This document shows, piece after piece, positions 34,872 through 46,930 of a stretch of DNA of 64,000 nucleotides. Below the pieces are notes generated by a model that worked only from the letters and a program-made list of their open reading frames with translations, was not told the origin of the DNA and ran no database searches. Each line of letters starts with the position of its first letter. The stretch's first letter is position 1. The stretch comes from Hexactinellida sp. DTS-2022. Its lineage: Eukaryota; Porifera; Hexactinellida. Where the stretch lies: assembly GCA_028753945.1 (NCBI GenBank), contig JAPNXP010000007.1, positions 3,534,001 through 3,598,000 on the forward strand, given 5' to 3'. Both the position numbers and the translations under genes were made by a program.

Positions 34872-36595
34872 TTTTGAGTCATTAACATATGTTATCTTTA
34901 GTCACTTTAGTCACTTTGTCACTTTAGCATTATTAATTAACATTAAATAATTTTGAATACATAGTTTTTTTTTAATCTGAAATTGTTAAAAAGTATAATA
35001 ACGTGTAAATTGTCGCACAGATTAGCAAAATAAAAAATGCTCTTCATTAGTCTAATGTTTAATTTTCCATTTAGTGATGATATTACCTGCTTCATATAAA
35101 TGTATAATCAATGGATTTAATTAATATATTCATCGAAAGTTTTAATATATGGTTGAGTGGAATGGAAAACAACAGTATATTTTGTTTGTAATGAATACAA
35201 AAAATGGAGGCCACAAACAAGGAAGGAGCGATGCTGGGTAAACCTGATAATCACAATAATTAAGTTCCTTGTGTAAGTACAATTTTTTAAGTAGATACAT
35301 TTATCAGGCCTATTAATACTAGCTATCGAGAGATAAATAAATTGGCCAATTATACATTTCCTTCCATCAATCCAAGGTTCAGCAAGATAGCTACCGAGTG
35401 CATATGTCAATTATAAAATTCCGGATAATTTGGAAAAAATCAAGAAATCGGGATATTGACAAAATAGATAAATTTTCCGTTTGGAGGTAGAAGCCAGAAT
35501 TACTTATGGATACTTATTTGCAAGTAACAGGTCACTTCCTTCCCTAGTTCTCCAATTCTTTCCCTACAGTCGAAACCTAAGATGCGGATTAGAAATAGAA
35601 AAAGAAATTCTAGGAATTTTCGCAGTTCTAACCACCACCAGCTCGTGTTATCCTGGTCCTATTGTAATTTTCTGATTTCCAACATTAAATATAATCAGAA
35701 CGGGCTTTCCCCACTTGAACGAAACTCAATTTGGCGAAACCCAGGTGAGCGAACATTATTTGAGCAAAACTCATATGAATGAATCAACCTATTAAAATTA
35801 ATTTAATTGATGAATAAGAAATAAAACATTGTAGATTATATATTGTAATGAATAAGAAGTAAGAAAGAAAATTAAAATTATTTAATATAACTGTTTTAAA
35901 AATTGTAGTATTAGTGAGCTTTTCAATTTCTCAATAATTTGTTTATACTTATTTTTGATTGTGCACTGATATTTCCTGCGACGATATGTAGTAATAGTGT
36001 TCGCGTCATCCCTTCACTGAATTAGTATTAAAATGAATTCATAAATTGGAGTGTGGCCAGACAAATCTTCTGTTCAATCGTAGATGCCATGCCTCAAGGT
36101 TATCGTTTGTTCTTCGCTGTACCTCGCATGTTCCAGAATGAATGATCAAATGTATTGATCCAATGTATTTACAAAACTCTAAATGTAGTTGAATTCAGAA
36201 GACCATTGGCTCTTTAAGTTCTCAAAAAATAGAGGCAACTGCACTAATGGAACAAAGCCCAGAGCAAGTCGCATTCGTAAGCTCAGTTGGATGTTTTAAT
36301 CGATAATATATAACGGAGATAAAGTCTAGGGACTGTAGATGTCAAGATAAAGTGAAATAAATGGAAGTAGCCGCCGTGGTATGTGGAGTTAGAAATTGTA
36401 TTCTAATACAGCATTAAGCTAAGCTTCGAAGTTATATGTCAGCAGAGTTGTCGAGAAGACCACATTTTATTCATATTATCTTCAATCCGGAAAATAAGTA
36501 CATCATTAGGTGGAGAAAATAAAATGGATTCAGCAATAATTTGTAAAGAAAGTTTAACAATTCAAAGGCAAGTTTTTTTAAGTTAAAAGTATAAA
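34872..36595. other. No gene seen
   Basis: A TACAGTCGAAACCTAAG phrase at 35570 looks like a solo pogo-type end. Small open frames here (35117-35410, 35481-35782) show no family resemblance. Confidence 0.4.
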
Positions 36596-37120
36596 CAGTC
36601 TACTCCGCTTAATTCGGGCACGTTTGTTCAGGCCTCTTGTCGCAATTAATCAGAGATCCCAATTAACAGAAATATTTATAAAAGTATGGATCTACTAGCG
36701 GTTTACAACAATTTCAGATTTAAACCAGTTATAACCATTCCTCAAAAACATGCGACCCGTGGAGGCTACTCACACCAATAGTATGTTCCTTAATATTCAA
36801 TGGACCGTTTGGAACTATCCCTGAACCACAAGGTCATATTCTCTGGTAAATTTCGAATTAAGGAAATCGTGAAGAAAATAAACCCTATTTATATATTTTA
36901 TTATGCCTTTATCAGAAGTGATCAAGATTATTAGATTTTTTCTGATCAATATGAATTTTGTTAGGGCGAACACCTATGATGAACTTGACTTTGTCCTCAT
37001 TAACCTGAGTTTGTCCAAATTAAGTATTAGCTTCTATGGTAAAGGATTCTGTTCTTGGGGAGTTGTCCCAATTAAGCGGTTGTCCCGATAACCGGTGTAC
37101 CAATTAAGAGAAGTATACTG
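36596..37120. repeat. pogo-like MITE, relative of 15597-16080
   Basis: CAGTCTACTCCGCTTAATTC at the left and the complement of AATTAAGAGAAGTATACTG at the right form the ends. TA follows on the right and AA stands on the left. GTCCCAATTAAGCGG phrases repeat inside. The similarity to the 15597 element is in the ends and in GTCCxAATTAA phrases. Confidence 0.6.
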
Positions 37121-37727
37121 TATGTATCAAATATAATGGGAACCTTTTGACATGTAAAGTTTTCGTTCGGATTAGATAGGTTCCTGATATATCTTCCAGT
37201 ACCATAATATAGTACAGATATTAGTAGCTATATTGGTATAGTATACATCCTTTACCTTAATTGTTGTTGAAGCACTTTACATAGCAATTTCTTATAAATC
37301 TATAAACCGAACAAATATATAAATCGGAACATATATATTTGAATCGAAACACATCTTTTGGCAAGAGGGTATACTGTACCCAAGACACGAAGTTACCGAA
37401 AATACTCGTTTCCTTACATTGTAAGACGCATTAATCAAGGTAACAAACAACAAAGTAAAATCTTAACCTTCAAAATTGGGGACAAATGATGATTGAGAAT
37501 ATTCTCAGACAAAAGAGCAGACATAGATAATGTCATAACCCATGTCATGGATTTAAAATCTCGCTTGATCATTCCCACTTGTCACGTATATCTACAAAAT
37601 CTATATTGTCTCGATATTCGAATAGTGAACCGCGCAAAACTTTACCCAAGTTTGGGGTAATAATGACAATTAATCATTTCTTCCTCAAAAGGATGACATA
37701 TGTACATGTTAAATATACCATAGCTTT
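37121..37727. other. No gene seen; one solo MITE end
   Basis: AATCGGAACATATA phrases followed by GAGGGTATACTGTA at 37363-37376 look like the right end of a pogo-like element. The left end was not identified. Confidence 0.4.
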
Positions 37728-37938
37728 TTGATTACGTCATTGTGGTTAAATCCGATGATAAATCATTCTCAAAAGTATTTTAGATGTTTCCAGCGTATTT
37801 GAAAACCTAAGTTCAGTTTATTCCATGACAATAGGTAATTTATTTTACGAGCAATTAGAAAGTAAACACTGGCCTGGAAATAAAATGGCAAATACTTTAC
37901 TTATCTAGCCGTATTATATAGTAGGCCATGGTTGGTGC
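37728..37938. repeat. Half copy of the P-type MITE at 62856-63662
   Basis: From TTTTGATTACGTCATTGTGG to GTATTATATAGTAGGCCATG this matches the right arm of 62856-63662 almost base for base. The left arm is absent. Confidence 0.7.
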
Positions 37939-38439
37939 AATTTCATTGTATTCGCCTATCAACTATCAAGTAGACATATGGGAAACTGTATAGGAAAATC
38001 TTTAGGTGTACACTTGGAATAGATTATGTACAATTTCTTAGTAAATAGTCGGACCGTTTGAATTTGAAAGATCCAACAATAGTTCAAATTAAAAATTTCG
38101 AATGAGATTCTGTCTCCAGAAAAAATGGGATCAACAAGCACGGGAAAGGTACAGCGTGCACCAAGTGCGACATTCCTTAGTAGTAGGAGAACCTTGAGGG
38201 GCTGTTGACAGGGGCAAAGCCCCAATTTAGTTTTATAATCCAAAATTAAGATTTGTGTCAATTGGAAATATTTGCTGAAATGAAACCCCAGTATTTTCAA
38301 TCAACATAGAGAATAGTTTCGAAGTGACGTTTTAATGGAGTTCAATTTACCGGAATTTGAAGTCGCAAAAATTATATTCAAATTTAATATGACTCATCAA
38401 ATAATGGTTTTTAGGGCATTGAAAAAGTGAAAAGGTTAT
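37939..38439. other. No gene seen
   Basis: A minus-strand frame at 37959-38300 has no recognisable family. No TIR pair was found. Confidence 0.35.
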
Positions 38440-39137
38440 GGTTAATATACGGCAGATTCATGCAAAAAAAAAACATAGATTTCGTTTTGAAGTTAGGTGT
38501 TTGATTTTCACATATATGATAGAAGACACTATAGCTATATCGAAACTGAAAACGAAATCTGACTATCTTTTATAAATTTAATTTTATGGGGCATGCAGTT
38601 TTATTGTAATACAAAAGTCCCATAGGGGGATTTCTTCAGTCTCAACCAGATAAGAGTGTGGTTTGCAAGATCATTATTATCTAAAGACATATTTTGTGTG
38701 ATCTAACATAGAGATCATCGTTATGGGCGGTAGGTGGGCGGTTTAGAATTTTGATAAAATGTATATTAAAAATATTGCGACCTTTTGAAACCAAAAAATG
38801 GATAAAAAGGTCATCTTTTTATGAGAAATTTGATAAAATGTTTGAAAAAGAAAATTCCAAGTAATAATTCAAAAATGTAAACCGTCTACCAACTCCGTAC
38901 GCTTATAATCTTTAAATATTGATTCATTGCCAAATTACCTCATAATATCGACCAACACTTTTGGAAATCGCCCTATGGGAGATTTGTATTAGCCAAATTT
39001 TGAAACCGACAAAAAATAAAAAGTATAATAGATAGGGACATTTTCTTTTTGGTTTATTGCTTTGTATCGTATAGGTATCTATTTCTCTCAATTACAGATT
39101 AATACAAGAACTTTCATTCACGTGGGGTAATTTAACC
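38440..39137. mobile_element. TTAA-target non-autonomous element, copy 2
   Basis: Direct copy of 9943-10661 with substitutions and small deletions. Its right end is followed by TTAA at 39138-39141 and its left is preceded by TTAT at 38436-38439. Confidence 0.75.
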
Positions 39138-39141
39138 TTAA

Positions 39142-39772
39142 ATGTTCATTGGGTAATTCATAATTATCTTGCTTAAACTCGAATGAGGCTGATATTTAAA
39201 TATAAATTGAACTAAATCTTCGTAGAAAATGTTGAAAATGTAGCAATTATTGATATTCAACAAATCATGTAATTAGAAAATAGAAATGAGGAAATTCAAA
39301 TAGGGTGCCGGGGGCACGGGTGCACCAGCTCCGGTCAATTTATTTTTCCCAAAAATCTGACTCAAAACTAACTAACAAACTAACTTAATATCAACAATTA
39401 TATAAATCAACAACATACAGTATTAAATCAATAAATACATTATCTTAACTCATTTCTACTCGTGTACCTGTCGCCCCAATTCAACCAATAAGGAAGGAGT
39501 TGAAAACAATAAAAAATATACAATATATCTATATATTCCTTTCATTTATACACTGTAAAGGGCTAGCTGTAGAAATTGATCATATATGGAAAAGAATGAT
39601 GCATACCACTGTATGTGCTAATTTAAAGTATTATATAATATATATACATAAAATAGCCATATGAAACGACGTCCCAAATAATTAGATTAAATACATCTAA
39701 ATTATTGTTGAAATAATCATAATTAATGGGAAAATAATTTTTTTTGATGTAGTATGAATGAAAGAAATTCAC
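39142..39772. other. Intron next to EML exon A
   Basis: It contains the GGTGCACCAGCTCCGG fragment near 39318 that matches 4120-4165. Otherwise AT-rich. Confidence 0.4.
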
Positions 39773-40245
39773 CTTTATAGTTCCATCTTTGGAAGCAGAA
39801 AGGAATCCCTTAGAATTAGATGAAATGCTCAGAACAATTGAAGTATGAGAATTCTGCAAAGTAGTCTTACATTTGAAATCTTGAAAAACATAAATATCAC
39901 CGTTGGAGGTACCAGCATATGTATAGCAACCATCGGGAGAAATACCAATGCAAAATATCGACTGCAAGAGAAAGTTCTTGCCAAATTGTCCAGGTTTAAC
40001 AGTAAGGGTATTGCCTTTGAGATTCCAAAATTTAATATTTCTGACACCACATGATATTATATCATTATTCAAATGAGTAAAAGAGATATCCAAAATCCTA
40101 TCACCAGCAGTAGACTCAGCGATTAGGGTTCCTTCGGTCCAGTGCCAAACAGATATCGAGTGTTTTGAAGTGAGATTAGCGGATACTAATTTAGAACCGT
40201 CCGGGGAAAAAGCAAGAGCACAAAAACCAGAATTATCAGTATTTC
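39773..40245 (-). CDS. EML5/6: EML5/6-like gene, exon A
   Basis: The acceptor is TTCAATTTTAG before 40245 and the donor is ATAAAG/GTGAAT at 39773. The exon is 473 bp, entering with two bases of a split codon and ending on a full codon. It contains FCALAFSPDGSKLVSANLTS, HSISVWHWTEG, DILDISF-like RILDISF, IISCGVRNIKFWNLKGNTL, GQFGKNFLLQSIFCIGISPD, GTSNGDIYVF and SASKDGTIK. These follow EML blades (CxLxFSxDGxxLVSVGxD, VSCGxKHIKFW, GxxxGDIYVW, TGGRDGxIxLW). Open sequence upstream of 40245 to 40366 is probably intron. Earlier exons were not found. Confidence 0.88.
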
Positions 40246-40494
40246 CTAAAATTGAATAATAAAGTAACATCAAGAAATCAAGAGTGTTCGCTTGGAATGG
40301 CACTTTGTCACAGAACGCACTGTTTGGATTAAAATGAATAACAATAACTATCAAAACTTGATCCACATGTAAAATTTAACTGGTTGTCACCTTATCAATA
40401 TACATAAAGAGACAAGTAATTCAAGTAAACCCTGTCAATCCTTCATTCTATTCAAATCCAAGTTTAAAATTAATTTATCTAAACTAATAAAACA

Positions 40495-40730
40495 CAAACC
40501 TATATACTACATGTGCATAAATATATATATTTGAAAGTATGTTCCGAGTTGATTGAAGAAACTAGACGGTTCCCATAACTAATTTTTGGCATAAAGGGGT
40601 AACTTTTGGGACCCGACAGTAAGTTTAGGTTTCCATTCGAAATTTCTCACACCTCGACAAGTTATGAGGTCATTATCACATTTTGAGAAGCGTGAAATTT
40701 CACTTAATCGAAGATAATTCGCACCAGATC
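40495..40730 (+). repeat. 5' fragment of a Helitron
   Basis: This matches the left half of the inner Helitron (GAGTTGATTGAAGAAACT, then TTTTTGGCATAAAGGGGTAA and TTTCTCACACCTCGACAAG) with many differences. The 3' half with hairpin and CTAG is missing. Confidence 0.65.
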
Positions 40731-40769
40731 ATAGATTCCTTTAAATAAGGACTGTAGGCACTCATTCTG

Positions 40770-41131
40770 GATCCATTTGTAATTCGTAATCGGTTAAAGT
40801 TAGACACATAAATGTATTATTGTCGAATAGGAAGTCATAGTTAAGGAGTCAATTGGTCAAATATTTTTTCCTTAAGTATTGTGGAATGTGAGTTATGCAG
40901 TTTTCACACCTTTTTCAGTATTTATATTGTTAAAATCTCGCAATTAATCCTAGCTAGACGTATGAAGTGTATTATCGTTGAATCCCAATTCATATAGGGA
41001 GTAGGTGGGTGATATTGGTTCCCTACAAATATCGGTAGTGTGATTTTCACACTTCCATATATGGTAATATTAATAAACCACGACAACAGTAAATTAGGCA
41101 TATTTAAATACATTATTAGCGGATAGGTAGT
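40770..41131 (-). repeat. Repeat A, copy 1
   Basis: About 360 bp that recur in inverted orientation at 51374-51895. Shared landmarks are AAGTTAGACACATAAATG, CTAGCTAGACGTATGAAG, ATCACACT next to TTCCATATATGGTAAT, and GGATAGGTAGT. In this copy the site used by the MITE 51557-51692 is empty. Confidence 0.7.
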
Positions 41132-41210
41132 ATAATGGTGAAACTATTCGTTGTGATAAATATTTGCTATACCTTTAATGTTTAAGTTACAAGTTGGGAT
41201 TTGATTTCTC

Positions 41211-43954
41211 CATAGCCTACTATACATAAGGCCTCACAGTAAAATATGAAATCTGGACCAGGGATGCGGTCGCCGCCGGGAAACGAAAATTATGGTATTG
41301 CAATTTTATATCAAATATAGTGACTTACTGCTTAAAAACAGCTACCTCAATAACTAGCAACTGTAATAAAGTAATACGTATACTCTCATTATACCATTAA
41401 TCTTGTTACTTTGTGAGTTTGAATACAGTCACATAACATACACAATACAGAAACTACTAGAAAACCTCTATTTACTCTGGTAGATATATTTACTTCACAT
41501 AAGACAACTAACTCGTATCTAAATAATCAGGAATCGAACTTTTTCAATTTCCGCTTTTCTAATCCCTTTAAAGTAAGGCTCGAATTGTAATTCTTGACAA
41601 GAATTGCAATTAGACAATTTGCTTCACTCCGAACGAGACTTGATAGAATGGTTGAACCTTTCACATTTACAAGAAGGACAAGTAGTTCTCCAACTTTCAA
41701 AACCACTATCAAGACCAGTTAGGGAGCCAAAAGCAAGTGTTACTAAAATCTTTCTAGTTTGACCTTCTATCAACAGGGACATAAGTTCACTATTACTTTG
41801 GATTATAGTTAGAATCTTCCAAACAATAATTAAAGATTCCAATGCAAGCTCTGAAGGATACTTTAGACTTTAGACCACCACGATCAGAAAGCTGCAGTAG
41901 TTGGTACCGGAATTCGAAGGATTCATCTACTAGAATATCTTTGTAGATAATTAAAAGATCTCGGCATATTAAGCACGGTGAAGAATCCTTAAGGTATTGG
42001 TAGGCAGCATACCCAGCAATAAAAGCTAGTGACTGAGTGTTGGGGTATCGCACTTAATGGCTGATACATCTGATAGAGCATCAAGAAAAGGATCAATGTC
42101 AATTTCTGTATCTGTATGTACGCTATAAATGGGAGAGAAAGACTGAATAAATTCCTCCATAGAAATCTGGCTGGATGGTTGAGTGTTGGTATTAGAAAAT
42201 AGAGTTAATAGTTTGGAGATCTTCAAACGACGTTCAGCTTCTAAAATTTGAAGGTACGAAACATGGTAATTTGATCCAGACATCATCCGATAAAGTCCGA
42301 AATGGTGCTCTAGTGGATCTGTCTGTAAGAAACGTGTTAAAATGTAAGCATATCCACACTGTCCAGTTAGATAATTAACTATTTGAGGGAGTACAATGCA
42401 CGCGTGTCTTAAGCTTGTAAAAGTTTGCTTGCTCAATTTGCCATCTTTCAAAGAGTGTGATTCCCAAGTCTCTAGCCAATTTACTATCCTGGATAAAAAG
42501 ATAAAGCGTTCGTCATTAACTGTGAAAGGGCGACATGAAGAATCATTTAAACGAATATGCTTATATGGAACATTTACATTAAACATGTTCCATAACGTGA
42601 GTAGAATTTTGACGAAACTAGAGGTGTTTGTTTTCAACTAACTGCAACGTTGATCATTTTGGAGAGCTAGAGCAGCAATCGTGGACTCATGGATTACTTT
42701 CAGGACTAATTTGATAATTTGGCGTTCCAATACAGAAGGATAACATGATTTAAATGTCAACCGCGGGGCTAATTTTGCAAGACTCTCCTTCTCTGAGCTA
42801 TAAAGGGCGCGTACATCTTGGAAAGAAGCGCAGCACACCTTTAAAGGAAATGAACAATAATCAAATCCAATATCGTCAAAATCGGGGAAGAAAAACCACT
42901 TATAACTGGACTTCAGATTTAGCCAATTGTTTCGTACAGATTTCAAAATATGGACGAAATCGAAAGTGAGATATATACAGAGGCCTGTTAGGAACACAAG
43001 GATGAGGTACACATGTTTCAAGCTTACCAACAGGAGATAATAGTTTGAATAACTTGACGTTAAGAGGATAGTTATCTGTTGAGATTACATCCACACATAA
43101 ACCACAAGTTTCGATATCTTTAATACAAGCGAGTTTGATGGGGAATATCTTCTCAGCGGAAAGAGAGGCACATGATAATAGACGAACTATAGTAGACCAT
43201 TTTTTTCTGGAGAAATGATACCATAATAGCGAATACAGTCTTTATTGGATCTTCTGGGCTTAGACTAGAACCATATATCTTGCCTCCTTTATATGTGACA
43301 TCAGATTTACGTGAATTTAGTCCATCTGCATAACGATATGTTTCTCAGCTTCAGTGAAAGAATTTGTCGCTTGCTTGAGGAAAGGAAAGAATTCACACTC
43401 AAGTCCGAATGAAGAATACAACTTCTCCAAAGTCGTCTCTCCGAAGAACCTGAAGCCATCTGTGTCTTAGGTCATCTGGTTTCGTAGGTAGTTTAAAAAC
43501 TGGGACACGGTGATCGTCGTTGTAGTTGATTTTGCATCCGAAAACGGCACAACTGCACTGTTGGGCATCGTTAGAAAAAAACTAATAAATTAATGGTAGT
43601 AGCATAAATCAGATTATAAGGTTAATTAATTAATAGGGAAATGGGCTCTGTAGGGGTATTGTACTAATGGGAATGCTGTAGAGCGTAATAAAAGTATAAA
43701 TTTGCTATGTATGTTATATACCATAAACCACTTATTTATATTATGGGTGAATAACAACACAAAATTCTAAAATTAGCTTTGTGGTTAATATGCATATTTT
43801 TCGATATATATCGATTGCTAGTCACCGGAATATCTGTTTTTAAGCGGAATGTCACTAAATTTGATAAAAAATTGCAATTTCGTTTCCCGGCTGCGACCGC
43901 ATCCCTGGTCCAGATTTCATATTTTACTGTGAGGCCTTATGTATAGTAGGCTAT
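41211..43954 (-). mobile_element. Near-complete P-superfamily transposon
   Basis: The termini are long inverted repeats of about 130 bp beginning CATAGCCTACTATACATAAG, running through GGACCAGGGATGCGGTCGC and ending near GCTTAAAAACAG. An exact 8-bp duplication GATTTCTC stands at 41203-41210 and 43955-43962, as P elements make. It encodes a THAP/P-type transposase on the minus strand. At 2744 bp it is close to the size of the Drosophila P element (2.9 kb). Confidence 0.9.
41527..43568 (-). pseudogene. P-element/THAP9-like transposase, inactive
   Basis: The N-terminal THAP zinc finger appears at 43560-43400 (QCSCAVFGCKINYNDDHRVP, VFKLP, W). After a broken stretch the RNase-H-like core follows: MDGLNSRKS, GLCVDVISTDNYPLNVKLF, FDFVHILKSVRNNWLN, CCASFQDVRALYSSE, LNDSSCRPFTVNDERF and the family hallmark TDPLEHHFGLYRMMSGSNY. 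Then come AFIAGYAAYQYL and CPSCKC. Defects are an in-frame stop at 42638-42640, frameshifts near 42040 and 41840 and around 41640, and damage between the THAP and core regions. P transposases cut and paste DNA using GTP as cofactor. Confidence 0.88.
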
Positions 43955-44080
43955 GATTTCTCCTAATCTATCATTGTTAGCATGGAGAAAGTATTATCGA
44001 ACTAAAGTTGATGGTAAAGATTAATAATGCTTAGATTTTAAATTTTATTTCTTATTTACAATTTTTGCATCTAATCTAAC

Positions 44081-44516
44081 CAGAGTGGACCATGGGTCGA
44101 TGGGTCATGGGTCAAATGGGTCCCCTAAATCGATGGGTTAGATGGTTCAATCACGAGTAAATTTCCTGGGTCACGCCTGTGACACATGACCCATGACCCA
44201 TTTGGAATTTCGATGTTCGTCCAGTTATAGTACGAATCAAATTAACCCAGAAACATTACAGGGTATTTCTATGGTATTAGAAGTATAACAAAATTAAATC
44301 ATTGACAAGCATCAAACATTTACTATAAGTCGGATTGTGTTACATAATGTTTAGATATTAAAAATTAGATATTTAAAAAGGTCAATGGGAACACGATGGG
44401 TCTAAGCGTTACTTGATGGGTCAATGGGTCACTCGATGGGTCATTAGACAATGGGTCATGGGTCACAAATGCGATGGGTCAGATGGGTCACCAATGTTGA
44501 CCCATGGTCCACTCTG
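44081..44516. mobile_element. hAT MITE made of GATGGGTCA repeats
   Basis: CAGAGTGGACCATGGGTC and the complement of GACCCATGGTCCACTCTG are the ends, with the exact duplication AATCTAAC at 44073-44080 and 44517-44524. ATGGGTCATGGGTCA-type units are iterated inside both ends. The element lies between the P element and the next THAP gene. Confidence 0.88.
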
Positions 44517-44540
44517 AATCTAACAATCAACACAGTAATC

Positions 44541-46930
44541 ATGCCAAAACGTTGTGCAGCATTCAACTGTCGTGGTAACTATGAAGGGGACCATATAGTT
44601 AACCGTAGACTGCCGGAAGTGATTTTCAGGAAAATAGCATACCCTGTAGTTAATTGTATTTAATATATAGAACCTATTAATTTGAGATCCAACAAGAGCA
44701 CAATAATATATAAAAAGGCTAGAATTTTTGAAAAAAATTACTGGAGGATTTCGACAAAAAGTGATGACACATACATTCTCTTTAGATCGATATAACGCAG
44801 TTAACATGTAAGTATTCCTTTGTTTCTAAACTTGGACAATGAAGACTATAATATTAGTTATCAGATCTCAAAAATTGAACAAATCCGATTCAACAAATGA
44901 AAGTTACATCATTTTATAAAATCGACAAATTTGTTTTTGATGAACCATGGATTACGAAAAAATACATATATTTGAGTTATATCTATCATAATTCTGTATT
45001 AGTCAAACCAAATATACTAAATAGATATTATTTAGTCTAATATCTTCTTTCGGGTATTTCTAAGGTGAAATGATAACATTTAGAATTTACAAATGCAAGT
45101 GGCAGGCAAGTGGAGCAGTTCACTTTTATGCTACGTCATCATAACAATTTCTGAAAATTTTGATTTTTTGAATGAAATCGATAGAGAGTACAAAACAATG
45201 TGTAAATCCGAATTTTCGTGAAATTTGAATTATTTGATCGACCTGTTTTCTTCCTGTTACAACGTGTATCAGGTAGACAGTCTACAGTTAAGTTGTAAGT
45301 TTTCTCACAGATAGGGTTGAAAGGACAAGATGGATTGAGGCCATGCCTAATGAACCTGGGAGTTTTAAAGATCAAAAGATGTATTCATCTGTTCATCACA
45401 CTTTGAATGCAAATGGGTAACTGTCGGGGAGGAAAGTGATCAATTGGACCTCCTACGTATTTTAAAGGTGTACCCAAATCTTGTCAGAAGCAGTCTATTA
45501 CACATCCAAGGCCAACAAGAAGGACTACTTCTGCTGTAAGGGATAAATTTCAGAGAGAGTAGTATATTGACAAGTGTGATAAGATCTTAAATTTCACAAC
45601 TTTTGCAGAAGAATTTGAAAGACGATTCACATCATTCAGCGTTATAAATCACGAGTAAATTGACAGTTTTCATGGTGGATGAATTAGGGAGTAAATTTGC
45701 TCAGTATTTCTGCTTTAAGAAAGTAGAGTCATGCTTTGGGTTTCTTCATTTGTCTAAGGTAGAAAGAATGGTTATGAGATCCAAATATAATTTCAAATCT
45801 ACAGAAGAATAGTCTCCTTCATAGATGGTCTCAGAGGGAAGAAATCCTCTCGATTGTTAATAATTATGAAACTGCCAACAATGATCATTTCTTAAAGGTC
45901 ATGCAATAGTTGAAACATATGACAATAGATGTACAAGAATCAACACATTTTCAGTTCCTAGAGCCCCAGCTAGAATTTCTCTTGATTTCAGATAATAATA
46001 TCTCGTATACAGGCCTTCATCTAACCCTAAGAGATCCGCGCACCCTAGGTGAAGTTGATTTTTCAATCGCGCACCCAAATGTATCCAAATAGTACATTTA
46101 CCAAAAAAAGACCAAAATTAGTGTTATTAATACTCTGGGTGCGCAATGCGCACCCAAATTAATTCCAATTTTACGCACCCTTCCAGCATTTTCCTTAAAA
46201 TCACGCACCCCTGGGTGCGCGCTGCGCACCCAGATGAAGGCCTGCTCGTATACAAAACACCACTGATTTTTGCTGGGGAACTTCTTTGTATATCTCCAGC
46301 TGCATACATGATAATAAGAAATTACAGAATAATAAAGCTCCCTAGGGAACAACTTGTTCGAAATTTAATGTCTCGTAGTTTCGCAAACACCAATCTGCCG
46401 CTCACATTCAAAGTACTGAAACTGAGCAACGACTTGTTAACATAGTATTTGATGAGGCAAAATTATTGAAGACCACGCTCTTAACAGACGTCACATTATT
46501 GGTTATGCTACTAATGCCACAGAGGGAGCCACTTTGCGCCACTTATCTATTGACTTACCACAATTTTCAGGATATTCTTCCTGCGGTTTTCTAAAAGACA
46601 CCTTGGAAAAAAAATTTGGACAAGCAAGACAGCGCAATGGAGGAAACTTTTAAATTGGTATGTTGATGTACTCTCAGCAGCCAAAGCACAGAGATTACAT
46701 CAGTTGCTGAAATACAATAGAATTCCTCAAGGAATTCCAGAGTTTACCTGCCCAGAATGTACAACGGCATATAGAGCTAATGAAAGAGATCAGTATTGAG
46801 GACACGCAAAAACTCCTTGATTCAGAGAGTACTTTAATGTGTTAATTACTGGATATATAGCATTTAACATGGAGAAATGGAAGGGGACCTGGTATCTACT
46901 CAATTTCTACAAGAACACGACAGGGTAGGG
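44541..46930 (+). pseudogene. Second THAP/P-lineage transposase, heavily decayed
   Basis: An ATG at 44541 opens MPKRCAAFNCRGNYEG, the first half of a THAP finger (C5, C10). An exon-like stretch ends at a GTAAGT donor at 44806. The second half of the finger is at 45300-45440 (TDRVERTRWIEAMPNEPGS, then CSSHFECKW with the C-x2-H ligands at 45390-45401), followed by PPTYFKGVPKSC and a Lys/Arg-rich linker. Core remnants are SPAAYMIIRNYRIIKLPREQ, HIIGYATNATEGATLRHLSI and KWKGTWYLL. Many stops and frameshifts occur, and a hAT MITE sits at 46010-46244. It differs clearly from the P element at 41211, so it is another lineage. Confidence 0.7.
46010..46244. mobile_element. hAT MITE (CAGGCCTTCATCT ends)
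   Basis: CAGGCCTTCATCT and its exact complement AGATGAAGGCCTG are the ends, with the duplication CTCGTATA exact at 46002-46009 and 46245-46252. Repeated GGGTGCGC...GCGCACCC palindromes fill it. Removing it joins DNNISYT and KTPLIFAGELL of the THAP transposase in one frame. Confidence 0.9.

Larger units (their letters stand above)
1432..40245 (-). other. EML5/6: Partial EML5/EML6-like gene, four exons
   Basis: The exons in transcription order are 40245-39773, 22445-22116, 11207-10752 and 1790-1432. Junction phases agree at every join: the frame passes DGTIK to MWEHF, FATK to IRSV and KYQ to VLND. Joined, they give most of one EML unit (tandem WD40 propellers, the TAPE domain) plus the acidic linker found between EML units in EML5/6. 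EML proteins bind microtubules in the cytoplasm. Exons for the start of the protein and for later repeats were not found and probably lie outside the window. The exons have no internal stops and the splice sites are good, so the gene looks intact, unlike everything around it. Confidence 0.85.

Noticed and set aside
39623..40366. The full 247-codon minus-strand frame as a complete protein
   Set aside because: Only 39773-40245 matches EML repeats. Both ends run past good splice sites (GTGAAT donor, TTTTAG acceptor) into intron.
42396..42969. Plus-strand frames 42396-42641 and 42754-42969
   Set aside because: They are antisense shadows of the P-transposase coding on the minus strand.
46098..46445. 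Frames at 46098-46352 and the start of 46146-46445
   Set aside because: They read through the MITE 46010-46244. Only the part after 46252 is transposase coding.
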